Positions 1 through 11,143 are shown, counted from the stretch's first letter. The stretch is DNA of 64,000 nucleotides from Rhizobium sp. 32-5/1 (GCF_029537235.1 NZ_CP120638.1:2792501-2856500); one strand, 5' to 3'. Numbers and translations: made by a program. Notes: a model not told the origin generated them from the sequence alone.

Positions 1-2528
<2,528 letters not shown>

Positions 2529-2548
2529 TCTCATTGCTAGTGCTCATC

Positions 2549-2567
2549 AAAGCGCCTCCGGCGCTTT
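2549..2567 (+). other. Hairpin in the 23S-5S spacer
   Basis: A perfect 8-bp stem (AAAGCGCC / GGCGCTTT) with a 3-nt loop lies about 20 nt after the 23S 3' end. There is no strong T-tract, so it is more likely an rRNA processing signal than a terminator. The rest of the 2529-2802 spacer shows no gene. Confidence 0.6.
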
Positions 2568-2802
2568 AATGATCCCTTTCTTTATGTCCTGGCGCGTGAA
2601 AAACGCTCCGGACGGGCCGCGTCACGAGACGCGACGGCCGCTTGGCCTTGCGGAGCTTTCGCTCCGGATGGGCCCAAAGCAGCTTAGAAAAAGACGTGTT
2701 CAAATAGACTAGTCACTAACGACTAATCCCTAATCACTCCTAGAGTGAACCAGCTTCTCATTTGGTTTTGCGCTGTCGCCAGCGCAATTCTTGCCCTTAG
2801 TT

Positions 2803-2920
2803 GACCTGGTGGTTATTGCGGGGTGGCTGCACCCGTTCCCATTCCGAACACGGCCGTGAAACGCCCCTGCGCCAATGGTACTCCGTCTTAAGACGCGGGA
2901 GAGTAGGTCGCTGCCAGGTC
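2803..2920 (+). rRNA. 5S ribosomal RNA
   Basis: About 118 nt, starting GACCTGGTGG and ending CTGCCAGGTC, which pair as the terminal helix. It contains the conserved CCCATTCCGAACACG loop and GAGAGTAGGTCGCTGCC near the 3' end. Position and orientation downstream of 23S fit a standard bacterial rRNA operon. Confidence 0.96.
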
Positions 2921-2982
2921 TATTAAAGGCAAGAAAATACCAAACCATCTTCTCTTCATCCTCGGCCAAAGCCGAAACAACG

Positions 2983-3005
2983 GGCCGCCATCAAGCGGCC
3001 TTTTT
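2983..3005 (+). terminator. Rho-independent terminator after 5S
   Basis: GGCCGC / GCGGCC stem with a 6-nt loop followed directly by five T residues. It would end much of the rRNA transcript before the downstream tRNA. Confidence 0.7.
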
Positions 3006-3083
3006 GCTTCGGTACGTTAAGCCGGATCAGAAAATCTCAGGGAGAAGCCGTCGCATGCGTGACGGTGCCTCCCTAACATGAGA

Positions 3084-3163
3084 CAAATCCCAAGGGATTT
3101 GCTCAGGTAGTAAGTGTAACTGCAAAGCAGTTACACAATCGCGACATTCGGCAATGCCGAATG
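3084..3163. repeat. Three consecutive perfect hairpins between 5S and tRNA-fMet
   Basis: Three short palindromes stand in a row. 3084-3101 has an 8-bp stem CAAATCCC with a 2-nt loop, 3114-3136 a 10-bp stem GTGTAACTGC with an AAA loop, and 3145-3163 an 8-bp stem CATTCGGC with an AAT loop. None has a T-tract. They sit immediately 5' of the tRNA and could be RNase III or other processing signals for the operon transcript; this is inference. Confidence 0.65.
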
Positions 3164-3170
3164 CGCTTGG

Positions 3171-3236
<66 letters not shown>

Positions 3237-3246
<10 letters not shown>

Positions 3247-3368
3247 TCGCCTCTTGGCCACTTTGGCTAGAAGCAAAGTCCCGGCGAATAAGCCCTCCCG
3301 CAATCATCGCCTCAGAGATTTTCCCTGAAGGGTAGTCGCGCTTGGTGCGGTTTCCCGCAACCATCGCC
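3237..3368 (+). repeat. Triple copy of the tRNA-fMet 3' end (att-like direct repeats)
   Basis: CCCGCAACCATCGCC, or the same with one change, occurs at 3237 (the true tRNA end), 3297 and 3354, spaced 60 and 57 bp. The copies beyond the tRNA are what is left when an element integrates at a tRNA end and rebuilds it. The decayed recombinase on the opposite strand reads through all three copies. Each copy adds a tail of the type AMVAG or AMIAG to its C-terminus. Confidence 0.75.
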
Positions 3369-3562
3369 ATAGATGACCCAAAACCGCCAGGCGTGGCGGT
3401 TTTTGCGTTTGTGGCTGGCGCGTGGAAATCATCCGTTTGCTGCAGAGGTTGATGTTTAGACAAGTCATCCGCAATGGACTTCCGGTCCCGTTTGGTGGCG
3501 ATCGACAGGATACCTGCTAGATCGCCTATGAGGTCAACCGTCAGGCGGTCGCCTGTTTCGGT
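3254..3562 (+). repeat. Left arm of a 0.3 kb inverted repeat
   Basis: This stretch is nearly identical to the reverse complement of 4530-4838; only a few mismatches and one-base gaps are visible by eye. It carries the recombinase C-terminal coding part, a terminator-like hairpin (3380-3403, AAAACCGCC / GGCGGTTTT) and two att-like repeats. The two arms flank the remaining recombinase coding sequence, so the segment looks duplicated in inverted orientation. Confidence 0.85.
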
Positions 3563-4529
3563 TGGCGTCAATACAATGCGAGCGATCAACGATCGCAAAA
3601 TGGTGGCCGCTTCCGTGCGGCTTTCGTTCGAATGCAATGAGGCAAGAAGATTTCGAATCTGAAGCTGATAGCGGTTGGCCATATTCGGATGAAACAGAAC
3701 CGTTTCCTCCTTCACGTCCAGCAGAAGGCGCTCAAGTTCCTCCTTGCGATTCTGAACGATAATGGCCCTATGCTTTAAGCATCGCCCCTGGTACACCGTC
3801 CGAGATTGAGCGGATGATTTGCTGAGTCTCTCGCTCCAGCTTCGCCAGCTCCGCTCGATATCCCGAGAGCGAGGAATTGTGCTGCATGCGCAGCTCGTTC
3901 ATGCGACGGGTGTATTCCTTGCAAAACTCTGCACAAAGCTGCTCATCCATCAGATGATCGCGCAGAGAGCGCTACACCATATGTTCCAGCTTCTCGCGCT
4001 CCATAGTCAGGCGGTTTTCGCAGGTCCCTTTATTCCGCGCCGTTGAGCAACCGACATGTTTTGCGCCTATCATCGAATATCCACCACCACACGAGCCGCA
4101 GCATAGAAGGTGTGACAGGAGGTGTTTTGGCCTATTCATCTTCCACAATGGCGCGTCGTGCTTGTTGATCTCGCCTTGCACCCGCTTGGCTTCATCCCAA
4201 AGCTCTTGATCAAGGATGCGCAATTCAGGGACATCCTTGATGATCCAAGCATCTTGTGGGTTCATTTGCGACACGCGTTTGCGCGTCGAAGGGTCTTTGA
4301 TGTAGCGGAGCCGATTCCAGATCAAACGGTCGATGTAGAGTTCATTATTCAGGATGCCCGTACCGCGCTCGCGATTTCCGTAGATGGTGCTTGCACCCCA
4401 CGCACCGCCTTGCGGACCGGCGATGCCCTCTTTGTTGGGCGTCATCGCAATCGTGCGCGGTGAAACACCGGCAATGTATTCCTTGAAAATGCGCCGCACT
4501 ACGCCGGCCTGAATTTCATTGATTGCTCG

Positions 4530-4838
4530 ACCGAAACAGGCGACCGCCTGACGGTTGACCTAATAGGCGATCTAGCAGGTATCCTGTCGATCGCCACCAA
4601 ACGGGACCGGAAGTCCATTGCGGATGACTTGTCTAAACATCAACCTGTGCATCAAACGGATGATTTCCACGCGCCAGCCACAAACGCAAAAACCGCCACG
4701 ACTGGCGGTTTTGGGTAACCTATGGCGATGGTTGCGGGAAAACGCACCAAGCGCGACTACACTTCAGGGAAAATCTCTGAGGCGATGATTGCGGAGGGCT
4801 TATTCGCCGGGACTTTGCTTCTAGCCAAAGTGGCCAAG
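4530..4838 (-). repeat. Right arm of the 0.3 kb inverted repeat
   Basis: This is the inverted copy of 3254-3562, so it again encodes the tail of the recombinase, here in plus orientation, plus the hairpin and att-like motifs. It ends where a fragment of an IS3-type element begins. The tRNA end and the IS share GCGGGGGCA at that point, so the break may have used microhomology. Confidence 0.83.
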
Positions 4839-4845
4839 TGTCAGT

Positions 4846-5016
4846 GGTTGCGGGGGCACTACAACACCGTGCGTCCGCACTCGTCACTGAACTACAAGTC
4901 ACCGGCACCCGAAGCGGCTGTCTGGCCTCGCCAAAACGGCCCGACGTCAACGCCAGCGGTGGCGGCCAGGCCGAGCATGCACTAACATTAAACCCGGATC
5001 ACCCCATGGGGGCAGA
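4846..5016 (+). pseudogene. IS3-family transposase (orfB) C-terminal fragment
   Basis: Encodes only the last ~42 residues of an IS3-family integrase-type transposase ([20 protein letters not shown]), with its stop at 4983-4985 and the IS end at about 5014. It nearly matches, in the opposite orientation, the end of the larger copy at 8106-9363. The 5' part of this copy has been removed by the rearrangement that created the inverted repeat. Confidence 0.85.
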
Positions 5017-5483
5017 CCTCAACAACGTCATGGCGCTGCGCGAAGAGGCCGGAAAGCTGGCGCTCAAATTGAACAACGGCGAGCCCGGCATTCTCGCCGG
5101 GCCGGATGCGCCGGGCTGCATGCTCGCCAGTTTGACCGCCGCACCCGATGGCACTGTCCCACTTTGGGGGCAGACCGGAAGTTTCATTGTAAACGTGAAG
5201 TCCATGCGGGTGCGAATTAATATGGGGCCTCTTCGGCATCAGTGCACGCTATATGCCGTGGATGAATTTCAGCGCCCATGTCGTTGATTGGGATAAACCC
5301 TTTCTCCCAGAAACGGGTTACCGCAGCTTCGGCGGTCTTAACGCGCCGCAGGTACCGGGCCTGACGTCGGATATTTTCACGGCAAGAATTATCGAAGTCC
5401 ACATCGGAAAACACTTGAAGGGGAGATTACGGGGCGTCCAAATAAACGTAGATAGACCGGACACCAATGACCTATTCAAATAA
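5017..5483 (+). pseudogene. Remnant of an unrecognised coding sequence
   Basis: Two overlapping plus-strand frames read like parts of one protein. The first runs through KLALKLNNGEPGILAGPDAP and ends near 5287. The second continues from about 5230 with MPWMNFSAHVVDWDKPFL, then PETGYRSFGGLNAP. A frame change near 5225 joins them. There is no start codon because the 5' end is cut by the IS fragment. A related but more diverged stretch (DYNPFLSETGYCDF) lies at 7985-8100, on the far side of the 753-residue gene. I do not recognise the family. From 5484 to 5594 I see nothing. Confidence 0.45.
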
Positions 5484-5594
5484 TGAAATTTCCATGCATG
5501 TAGAGGCAAGGTCCAGAATAAATTTTAAAGGTACATACGTGTTGAAGAAGAGAGCTGGCAGCGTTAAGGAGTATTGATCTTATTCGCGGGGTGA

Positions 5595-7856
5595 ATGCGC
5601 ATGGCAAAAGCTGCTGGTCAACCACGCCAAAGAACGACCGAACGCCGGAGAAGAAAATCCGCAACAATTGCTGTTCGCGTCAGATGGCTAAAATCATCGG
5701 TGATCAAAGCTCTAAAGAACGCAGAAATCAGAGAGAAGCTATTCGCCTTCTTGTTTTGGGTCTGCTTACTGCTATCGCTCACGCCCCTAATTTTCAGTTT
5801 TAAGGGCATATTCGGCAGTTTCGCTATCGCGGAACTCTTAGCAGTAGATGCAGCGCCCCTCCCTGGTTGGGTGGCGGACCCAAAATTCAGCGTCTTTCTC
5901 ACGCTCGCGGGCCTGATGGCTTCCTGCGCGGTCGCGTTGAGGATTCCAACCTATATTCTGGCTTCATTGACGCCTGTCGTTGCCGCGTTTCTAGGACTCG
6001 CTGAGCCAGCGCAGCCCATCTTCGTTCCGTTGACACTGGCGTACTGTCTGCTCGCGTTCATTTCGTTGGCAATTTTTGGTTTAAGGGGCCGCTTCCTGTC
6101 TCCCGCTGTCGCTATTTTTGCAATTTTTTCATTCTTCGACAGCGCCGCAATAATCCTTCTCGATACAGTGCATTGGATCTCGTTCAACATCTTCGGCGGA
6201 TCAATTCTCGATTCCGGATCGTACGAGGGATTTCTGCCCGGTTACTTACTCGACGACTATGGGGCTAGTATCGTTGATTTAATCTCATTTTTCGTACTGT
6301 TGGTTTCGTTAAGATTCTCGGTCCATCTGGTCAACGACAACAAGCAGATCGCCGGCACGCTTTGGGCAGAAAGAAAAAACACACGGGAAGCGCTGATTAG
6401 TGCCGTCGGCATGTGGTGGCCATTAGCAGTGGCCTTCATTGTTCTAACCGTTTGGGCTTATCCAAAATTCGACGCTTTCGTTGAAAACCGGACAATGACC
6501 TGGCTACAAAACATGCTTATTTGCGAGCCGGCGAACGAAATGGCTTCAGACTGTATTGCCTATGAACCAGCGCGGGCAACGGCCGTGGAATTCGAACCTA
6601 TGATGCGAGTACTGGTTGACTACAGCGCTGCCCAAGTGGAATCGACAGCCAACCAAGCAATTCAGGACATTGCAAATCTGAGCATCCAAACTGCAGATGA
6701 TCTAAAACACACAGTCTATCCTATCCTTGCAACGAAGGTGCTGCCTGAGCGTATGCCGGGCACGAACACACGCGGTTGCAGAAAGTTGAATATCCCCTGT
6801 CATGGTGCGAACGGAGCAAAGTCACTAGCCAATTCGGGATATCGCAGGCTACGCGATCCGCCATTGCGAGCACTTGAGCGACAAATCGAAAATGCCTATG
6901 TTTTCGCAAATGGTAATGTCGAAGCGTTTCGACAGGAGACTACCAGGTTAATCCAACAAGAGGTTATCAACTATCGAGTCCGTGCCAATATAGCCATCGA
7001 CAAGACCGTGTACGGACTGAAACTGATAGCAATTTTCTCATTTTTGTACAGCTTGATGGTGTTGATAAAAACTTACGGAATCGCCTTCTCCCGGGTGATA
7101 TTCGACTATAAATCTCGCTACACTCTATTCGCCCTTTTGGCGGAAAGCGATCGGGCCAAAGGCCTATTTTCGAGCGACAGGAATATCGTCGCGGTACATA
7201 AAAACTCGCCGTTAATATTGTCGCCGGAGGAAGGGCTTAACTACTACATTCAAGGTTCTCGCCAAGTCGCGTCCGGCCTCAGCTTCCCGTGGCCTCCATT
7301 TCCATTTAAGGGCATCAGAAAGCGGCTTTTCGCTAAGAACTATGTGATGCAGTTCTATAATCTAACTGGAGGAAGCAGCCCGGATTCCGTTGCCATGCAT
7401 TTCGGCGCGATGGAACGGTTGATTTCAGTCAAAATAAGACAGGGAGATAGGTTCGTTTTCGATTTCCCCAACGTGGTAGCTTTCTCAACAGGCATCAAGG
7501 TCAAAACCTTCGTGACACTGAGCCTGCATGGACTTGTATTCGGAAAGGCATTGTACAGAATTGCGGAAGGCGAAGGGGTCATAATTTTTTATATCGAAGG
7601 CGAACCAACCGTGCTTTCCGCCGACGATTATGATTCGCCAGAAGTGCGGCGAGATGCGAAGTCCCTAGTCGCATGGCGCCTTGATACACCGTTCAGGATA
7701 CAATCAAAACTGACAATGGCAGGGCTTCTTGCTTCGGGATATAATATCGCAAAGCAGGATGGTGGAGCAGCTGTAATCCATAACAACCAAATTACTAACG
7801 GATCGGCGAAGATGGGCGTTGCGCGCTTTGTGCGGACATTCCTTTCTCCCGTCTGA
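5595..7856 (+). CDS. Unrecognised 753-residue polytopic membrane protein
   Basis: This is the only intact gene in the island. The N-terminus is strongly basic (RQRTTERRRRK). About seven hydrophobic segments follow at roughly residues 48-70, 98-118, 119-135, 140-162, 167-190, 225-250 and 270-292. A soluble stretch of ~170 residues comes next, with four Cys (CEPAN, DCIAY, RGCRK, IPCHG), then another membrane segment near 468-490. A C-terminal domain of ~260 residues is rich in short beta-like stretches (FVFDFPNVVAFSTGI, GEGVIIFYIEGEP) that loosely recall the AIM24/TIGR00266 fold. That resemblance is by eye only. By topology the Cys-bearing loop would lie outside the membrane. Base composition is visibly more AT-rich than the flanking chromosome. 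The start ATG follows GGGGTGA at a good distance. The function is unknown. Confidence 0.8.
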   Translation: MRMAKAAGQPRQRTTERRRRKSATIAVRVRWLKSSVIKALKNAEIREKLFAFLFWVCLLLSLTPLIFSFKGIFGSFAIAELLAVDAAPLPGWVADPKFSVFLTLAGLMASCAVALRIPTYILASLTPVVAAFLGLAEPAQPIFVPLTLAYCLLAFISLAIFGLRGRFLSPAVAIFAIFSFFDSAAIILLDTVHWISFNIFGGSILDSGSYEGFLPGYLLDDYGASIVDLISFFVLLVSLRFSVHLVNDNKQIAGTLWAERKNTREALISAVGMWWPLAVAFIVLTVWAYPKFDAFVENRTMTWLQNMLICEPANEMASDCIAYEPARATAVEFEPMMRVLVDYSAAQVESTANQAIQDIANLSIQTADDLKHTVYPILATKVLPERMPGTNTRGCRKLNIPCHGANGAKSLANSGYRRLRDPPLRALERQIENAYVFANGNVEAFRQETTRLIQQEVINYRVRANIAIDKTVYGLKLIAIFSFLYSLMVLIKTYGIAFSRVIFDYKSRYTLFALLAESDRAKGLFSSDRNIVAVHKNSPLILSPEEGLNYYIQGSRQVASGLSFPWPPFPFKGIRKRLFAKNYVMQFYNLTGGSSPDSVAMHFGAMERLISVKIRQGDRFVFDFPNVVAFSTGIKVKTFVTLSLHGLVFGKALYRIAEGEGVIIFYIEGEPTVLSADDYDSPEVRRDAKSLVAWRLDTPFRIQSKLTMAGLLASGYNIAKQDGGAAVIHNNQITNGSAKMGVARFVRTFLSPV

Positions 7857-7929
7857 GAGACAAGTCGCTCAGGATCAATGCCGCTGGTCAATGCGGGCGG
7901 CAATCGAACGGCAAGCACAGCTCTCAGCA

Positions 7930-8105
7930 TTTTTCGTGAAAGCGGCGTCCGATTAAAGGGCACTAATTTTCGTGCGTTCCCCATTTGCAAACTGATTACA
8001 ACCCGTTCCTTTCGGAAACCGGTTATTGCGACTTTAGGGGTGCATGTCGAACTGGTGTGCCCGATCTCGCGCCGGACGCTTTCGCTGTGGAGGGGCGTTT
8101 GCAGT
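7930..8105 (+). pseudogene. Diverged remnant related to the 5017-5483 sequence
   Basis: One plus frame from about 7985 reads DYNPFLSETGYCDFRGA followed by VPDLAPDAFA. It aligns with DWDKPFLPETGYRSFGGL and VPGLTSDIFT of the remnant upstream of the membrane-protein gene. Both lie in the same orientation and flank that gene. This copy has no start and is cut by the IS3 element at 8106. The family is not recognised. Confidence 0.4.
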
Positions 8106-8139
8106 TGGTCTGCCCCCATGGGGTGATCCGGGTTTAATG

Positions 8140-9022
8140 TTAGTGCATGCTCGGCCTGGCCGCCACCGCTGGCGTTGACGTCGGGCCGTTTTGGCGAGGC
8201 CAGACAGTCGCTTCGGGTGCCGGTGGCTTGTAGTTCAGTGACGAGTGCGGACGCACGGTGTTGGAGTGCCCCCGCCAGCCCTCGATGATGATCTTCGCTT
8301 CTTTGAGCGTGTAGAAGATTTCTCCGTTGAGCAGTTCGTCCCTGAGCTTCGAGTTGAAGCTTTCGCAATAACCGTTCTCCCATGGGCTGCCCGGCATGAT
8401 GTAAGCCGTTTTGGCACCGACGGTTGCAATCTACTCCCTCAGCGCCTTGGCGATGAATTCCGGGCCGTTGTCGGAACGAATATGCGCCGGGACGCCCCGC
8501 ATGATGAACAGGTCTGAGAGGACGTCGATTACATCCACAGCCTTCAGCTTCCTCTCGACCCTGATGGCAATGCATTCCCGCGTAAACTCATCAATCACGT
8601 TGAGCATTCGGATTTTCCTTCCATTATGCGTGCGGTCCTCGACAAAATCGTAGGACCAGACATGGTTGGGATATTCCGGCCGAAGCCGGATGCACGCGCT
8701 GTCGTTCAGCCAGAGCCGACCGCGTTTGGGTTGCTTGGATGGAACCTTCAGCCCCTCCCGTCGCCATATCCGCTCGACCCGTTTGACGTTCACGATCCAA
8801 CCCGCCTGATGCAGCATCGCCGTGATGCGGCGATATCCATATCGGCCATATTGGAGGGCGAGCGCCGTGATGTCGGCGGTCAATGCCGCTTCGTCATCTG
8901 GTGTCTTTGCGATTTTGCGGCTCACGTGGAACGATGCTGGCCGAGAACCCGGCATGCCCGTCGTTCGGACACGCCCAGTTCTGCGGTGACTTGGTCCACA
9001 CAGGCACGACGGCGAGCGGGGC
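8140..9022 (-). pseudogene. IS3-family transposase orfB (DDE integrase core), disrupted
   Basis: Encodes the catalytic integrase-type part of the transposase. After the start region (SPARRRACVDQV), the frame shifts near 8935. The protein continues through HTH_21 and rve domains: YGYRRITAMLHQAGW, then YPNHVWSYDFVEDRT with the first Asp, IRSDNGPEF with the second, and [19 protein letters not shown] with the Glu. A TAG at 8431-8433 stands where family members usually have Trp (LRE-W-IA), so it looks like a TGG-to-TAG mutation. The C-terminus ([15 protein letters not shown]) is intact. It would normally be made by frameshifting from orfA. Confidence 0.87.
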
Positions 9023-9301
9023 TTAGACGTTTCCCCTGGCAGCCTCCGCAAGGATCATCTTGTCCAGGGTTAGATCGGAAACAGCCCGCCGGAGCCGCGC
9101 ATTCTCGGTCTCCAGCTCTTTTAGGCGCTTCACCTGATCGCCCTTCAGGCCACCGTATTCTGCCCGCCAGCGGTAATATGTAACTTCCGTCACGCCTATC
9201 GACCGGATCGCCTCCGCCATCGATTTGCCCTGTGCATTCAGCACGTCAACCTGACGAAGCTTCGTGACGATCTCTTCTGCCTTGTGTCTTTTCGCTGCCA
9301 T
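9023..9301 (-). CDS. IS3-family transposase orfA
   Basis: A protein of about 92 residues with an HTH_8/transposase_8 domain (AAKRHKAEEIVTKLRQVDV, then GVTEVTYYRWRAEYGGL) and a C-terminal leucine-zipper-like stretch (LKELETENARLRRAVSDLT). It binds the IS ends and pairs with OrfB. The ATG at 9301 follows GAAGGACATTGAA, a good ribosome site; an in-frame ATG at 9331 is possible. The frame is intact although its partner is broken. Confidence 0.88.
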   Translation of the reverse strand: MAAKRHKAEEIVTKLRQVDVLNAQGKSMAEAIRSIGVTEVTYYRWRAEYGGLKGDQVKRLKELETENARLRRAVSDLTLDKMILAEAARGNV

Positions 9302-9363
9302 TTCAATGTCCTTCTTCGGCTCAGGAGCCATACTTCAAAAAGGACCACTTTTCAGGGGGAAGA

Positions 9364-9990
9364 CAGTTCCTTCTTCCGCCTTTCCAGCGCCACCATCTTC
9401 TCATTGATGCGGTCGGCTGCCCCTCCCTTCAAGACGAGGACGAGAAGTGTGTCCAGCTCGCGGTCGATGCGCCTGATCTCGAAGCGGACTCGAGCGAGAC
9501 CCGAGCCTGCATGCGTGCTTTGATGACCTCACGGGTGAATTCTTTGCAAAACTCTTTGAACAGCTCCGGCTCCATCAGGTGCTTACCGAGGCCGTTGAGG
9601 ATGGACGCTTCGAGCGTGTCGCGACGGATAATGTGCCGGCTATCACAAGTGCCCTTGGTGCGAGCATTGGTGCATCCGAGCATATCCTTGGTAATCATCG
9701 AATAGCCGCCACTGCAGCGGCCACATTTGACGAGGCCGGTGAACAGATGCTTCGGCCGCCGGCGGTCGTTCAGGGAAAAGTTGTCGCCCGGCTTCGTTCC
9801 CGGCTCGAGCGCGAGTTGCGCTTGTCGCTGCTTCACCGCGCTCCACTGGCTCTGGTCGATTATGCGGAGTTCCGGCACGTCCTGAGTGGCCCATTCACTT
9901 TCCGGATTAAGGCGCGAGACGCGTTTGCCGGTGTCAGGATCTTTCAGATACAGGCGCGGCTTGAGGCCTATAATCAACCGATCCATCGCA
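9364..9990 (-). pseudogene. Large serine recombinase remnant 2
   Basis: On the minus strand the remnant starts abruptly at GLKPRLYLKDPDTGKRVSRL and continues with DVPELRIIDQSQW. The zinc-ribbon (CGRCSGGYSMITKDMLGC) and KGTCDSRHIIRRDTLE follow. A frame change near 9490 leads into the coiled coil (RRIDRELDTLLVLVLKGG, then EKMVALERRKKE). The IS3 element interrupts it at that point. Both the catalytic domain and the tail are lost. It is homologous to, but clearly different from, the remnant at 3203-4499, so two separate elements landed here. Confidence 0.85.
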
Positions 9991-10151
9991 TTCGTGGTCG
10001 GATCGAGAAGATCTTCGGTACATGGAAGCGAAGCTACGGCCTGCGCCGGGTGCGATGGCGCAGGCTTGCAAAGGCAGGTGCTCAAATTCGCCTCACGGCC
10101 ATCGCCTACAATATGCAACGCAGTTTGAAGATCATCGCTATGGCTGGATAG
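9984..10151 (+). pseudogene. IS5/IS1182-like transposase C-terminal fragment
   Basis: The last ~50 residues of a DDE transposase of the IS5 superfamily type (RIEKIFGTWKRSYGLRRVRW, then LTAIAYNMQRSLKII), ending with TAG at 10149-10151. The 5' part is replaced by the recombinase remnant on the opposite strand, so the junction near 9985 is a rearrangement or insertion breakpoint. Confidence 0.75.
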
Positions 10152-10438
10152 CGTGCAAGACCACCACTGGCGCTCACACAGGAACGCCAAAAGCCACAGC
10201 AACCACCTTGGTGCGGCTATCTTCCAGCGCATTGCCCCGAAACCCGACAAAATCAAACAAAATCAACACAAAGCTCGCCCTGCGCACCGGTCCCCTTTAG
10301 CCAAATGCCAAGGCAGAATCGTTGGGCCGATTCAAAACCAGGGCTCAAAGGAGCGTGACCTTATGAGACTCTTCTCAACACTGGACGACACGTTCTGCTT
10401 GAACAGAGCAAATGAATACGCCACCTAGTGCAGCATTT
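10152..10438. other. Distal boundary region of the island, no gene seen
   Basis: Between the transposase fragment and the SDR gene I find no credible coding sequence, RNA or repeat. The island edge probably lies here, because ordinary rhizobial chromosome resumes at 10439. Confidence 0.5.
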
Positions 10439-11143
10439 TCAGACGGAACGCGTCAGCCCGCCATCGACCTTGATATTCTGGCCGGTTATGTAGCCGGCGC
10501 CTTCCGAGGCGAGGAAAGAGATCGTGGCGGCGATTTCCTCACTCGTGCCGTAGCGTTTCATCGGAACGCTGTCGCGCCGTTCGTCTGTTCCCGGAAGGCT
10601 GTCGATCCATCCCGGCAGGACGTTGTTCATGCGCACATTGTCAGCCGCGTAACTGTCGGTGAAAATCTTTGTATAGGCGGCAAGACCGGCACGGAACACG
10701 GCCGATGTCGGAAACATCGCGGAGGGCTCGAATGCCCACGCCGTCGAGATGTTGATGATCGTTCCGGATTTCTGCCTCTGCATGACGGGCGCGACCAGTC
10801 GGACCGAGCGAATGACATTCATGAGATAGACGTCAAGTCCCGTGTGCCACTGCTCATCGGTGATCTCGATGATCTGCGCGCGTGGCCCATGGCCGGCGCT
10901 GTTGACGAGAACATCGATCCGCCCCCAGCGCGACAGCGTCAATTCCACGACCCGCGCGAGATCGTCCGCGGACTGGTTCGAGCCGGTCACGCCGATGCCG
11001 CCGAGTTCCTCTGCCAGCGCCTTTCCCTTTCCCGAAGAGGAAAGAATGGCGACACTGAAGCCGTCGGACGCCAGGCGCTTTGCCGCTGCTGCTCCCATTC
11101 CGCTGCCACCCGCTGTAATGATCGCGACTTTTTCCACCGACAT
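10439..11143 (-). CDS. SDR-family protein lacking the usual Tyr-Lys pair
   Basis: A 234-residue short-chain dehydrogenase/reductase-type protein. The nucleotide-binding motif reads TAGGSGMGAAAA near residue 9, and LVNSAGHG matches the NNAG motif. The strand carrying the catalytic Ser (INIST) is present, but the expected YxxxK at S+13 and S+17 is replaced; the region reads AMFPTSAVFRAGL. NNVLPGWIDSLPG and the C-terminal GQNIKVDGG are normal for the family. The start is ATG 11143, preceded by CAGGAGAC. Substrate is unknown; it may be a binding or regulatory member, or use other residues. Confidence 0.85.
   Translation of the reverse strand: MSVEKVAIITAGGSGMGAAAAKRLASDGFSVAILSSSGKGKALAEELGGIGVTGSNQSADDLARVVELTLSRWGRIDVLVNSAGHGPRAQIIEITDEQWHTGLDVYLMNVIRSVRLVAPVMQRQKSGTIINISTAWAFEPSAMFPTSAVFRAGLAAYTKIFTDSYAADNVRMNNVLPGWIDSLPGTDERRDSVPMKRYGTSEEIAATISFLASEGAGYITGQNIKVDGGLTRSV

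Larger units (their letters stand above)
8106..9363 (-). mobile_element. IS3-family insertion sequence, decayed
   Basis: An IS of about 1.26 kb with orfA and orfB on the minus strand. The ends read TGGTCTGCCCCCATGGGG on the left and, inverted, TCTTCCCCCTGAAAAG on the right, so they are imperfect inverted repeats. With these limits, CAGT flanks both sides (8102-8105 and 9364-9367) as a possible 4-bp target duplication, but the exact ends are uncertain by about 3 bp. It has inserted into the second serine recombinase remnant. orfB carries at least one nonsense codon and one frame change, so the copy should not move unaided. Confidence 0.85.
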
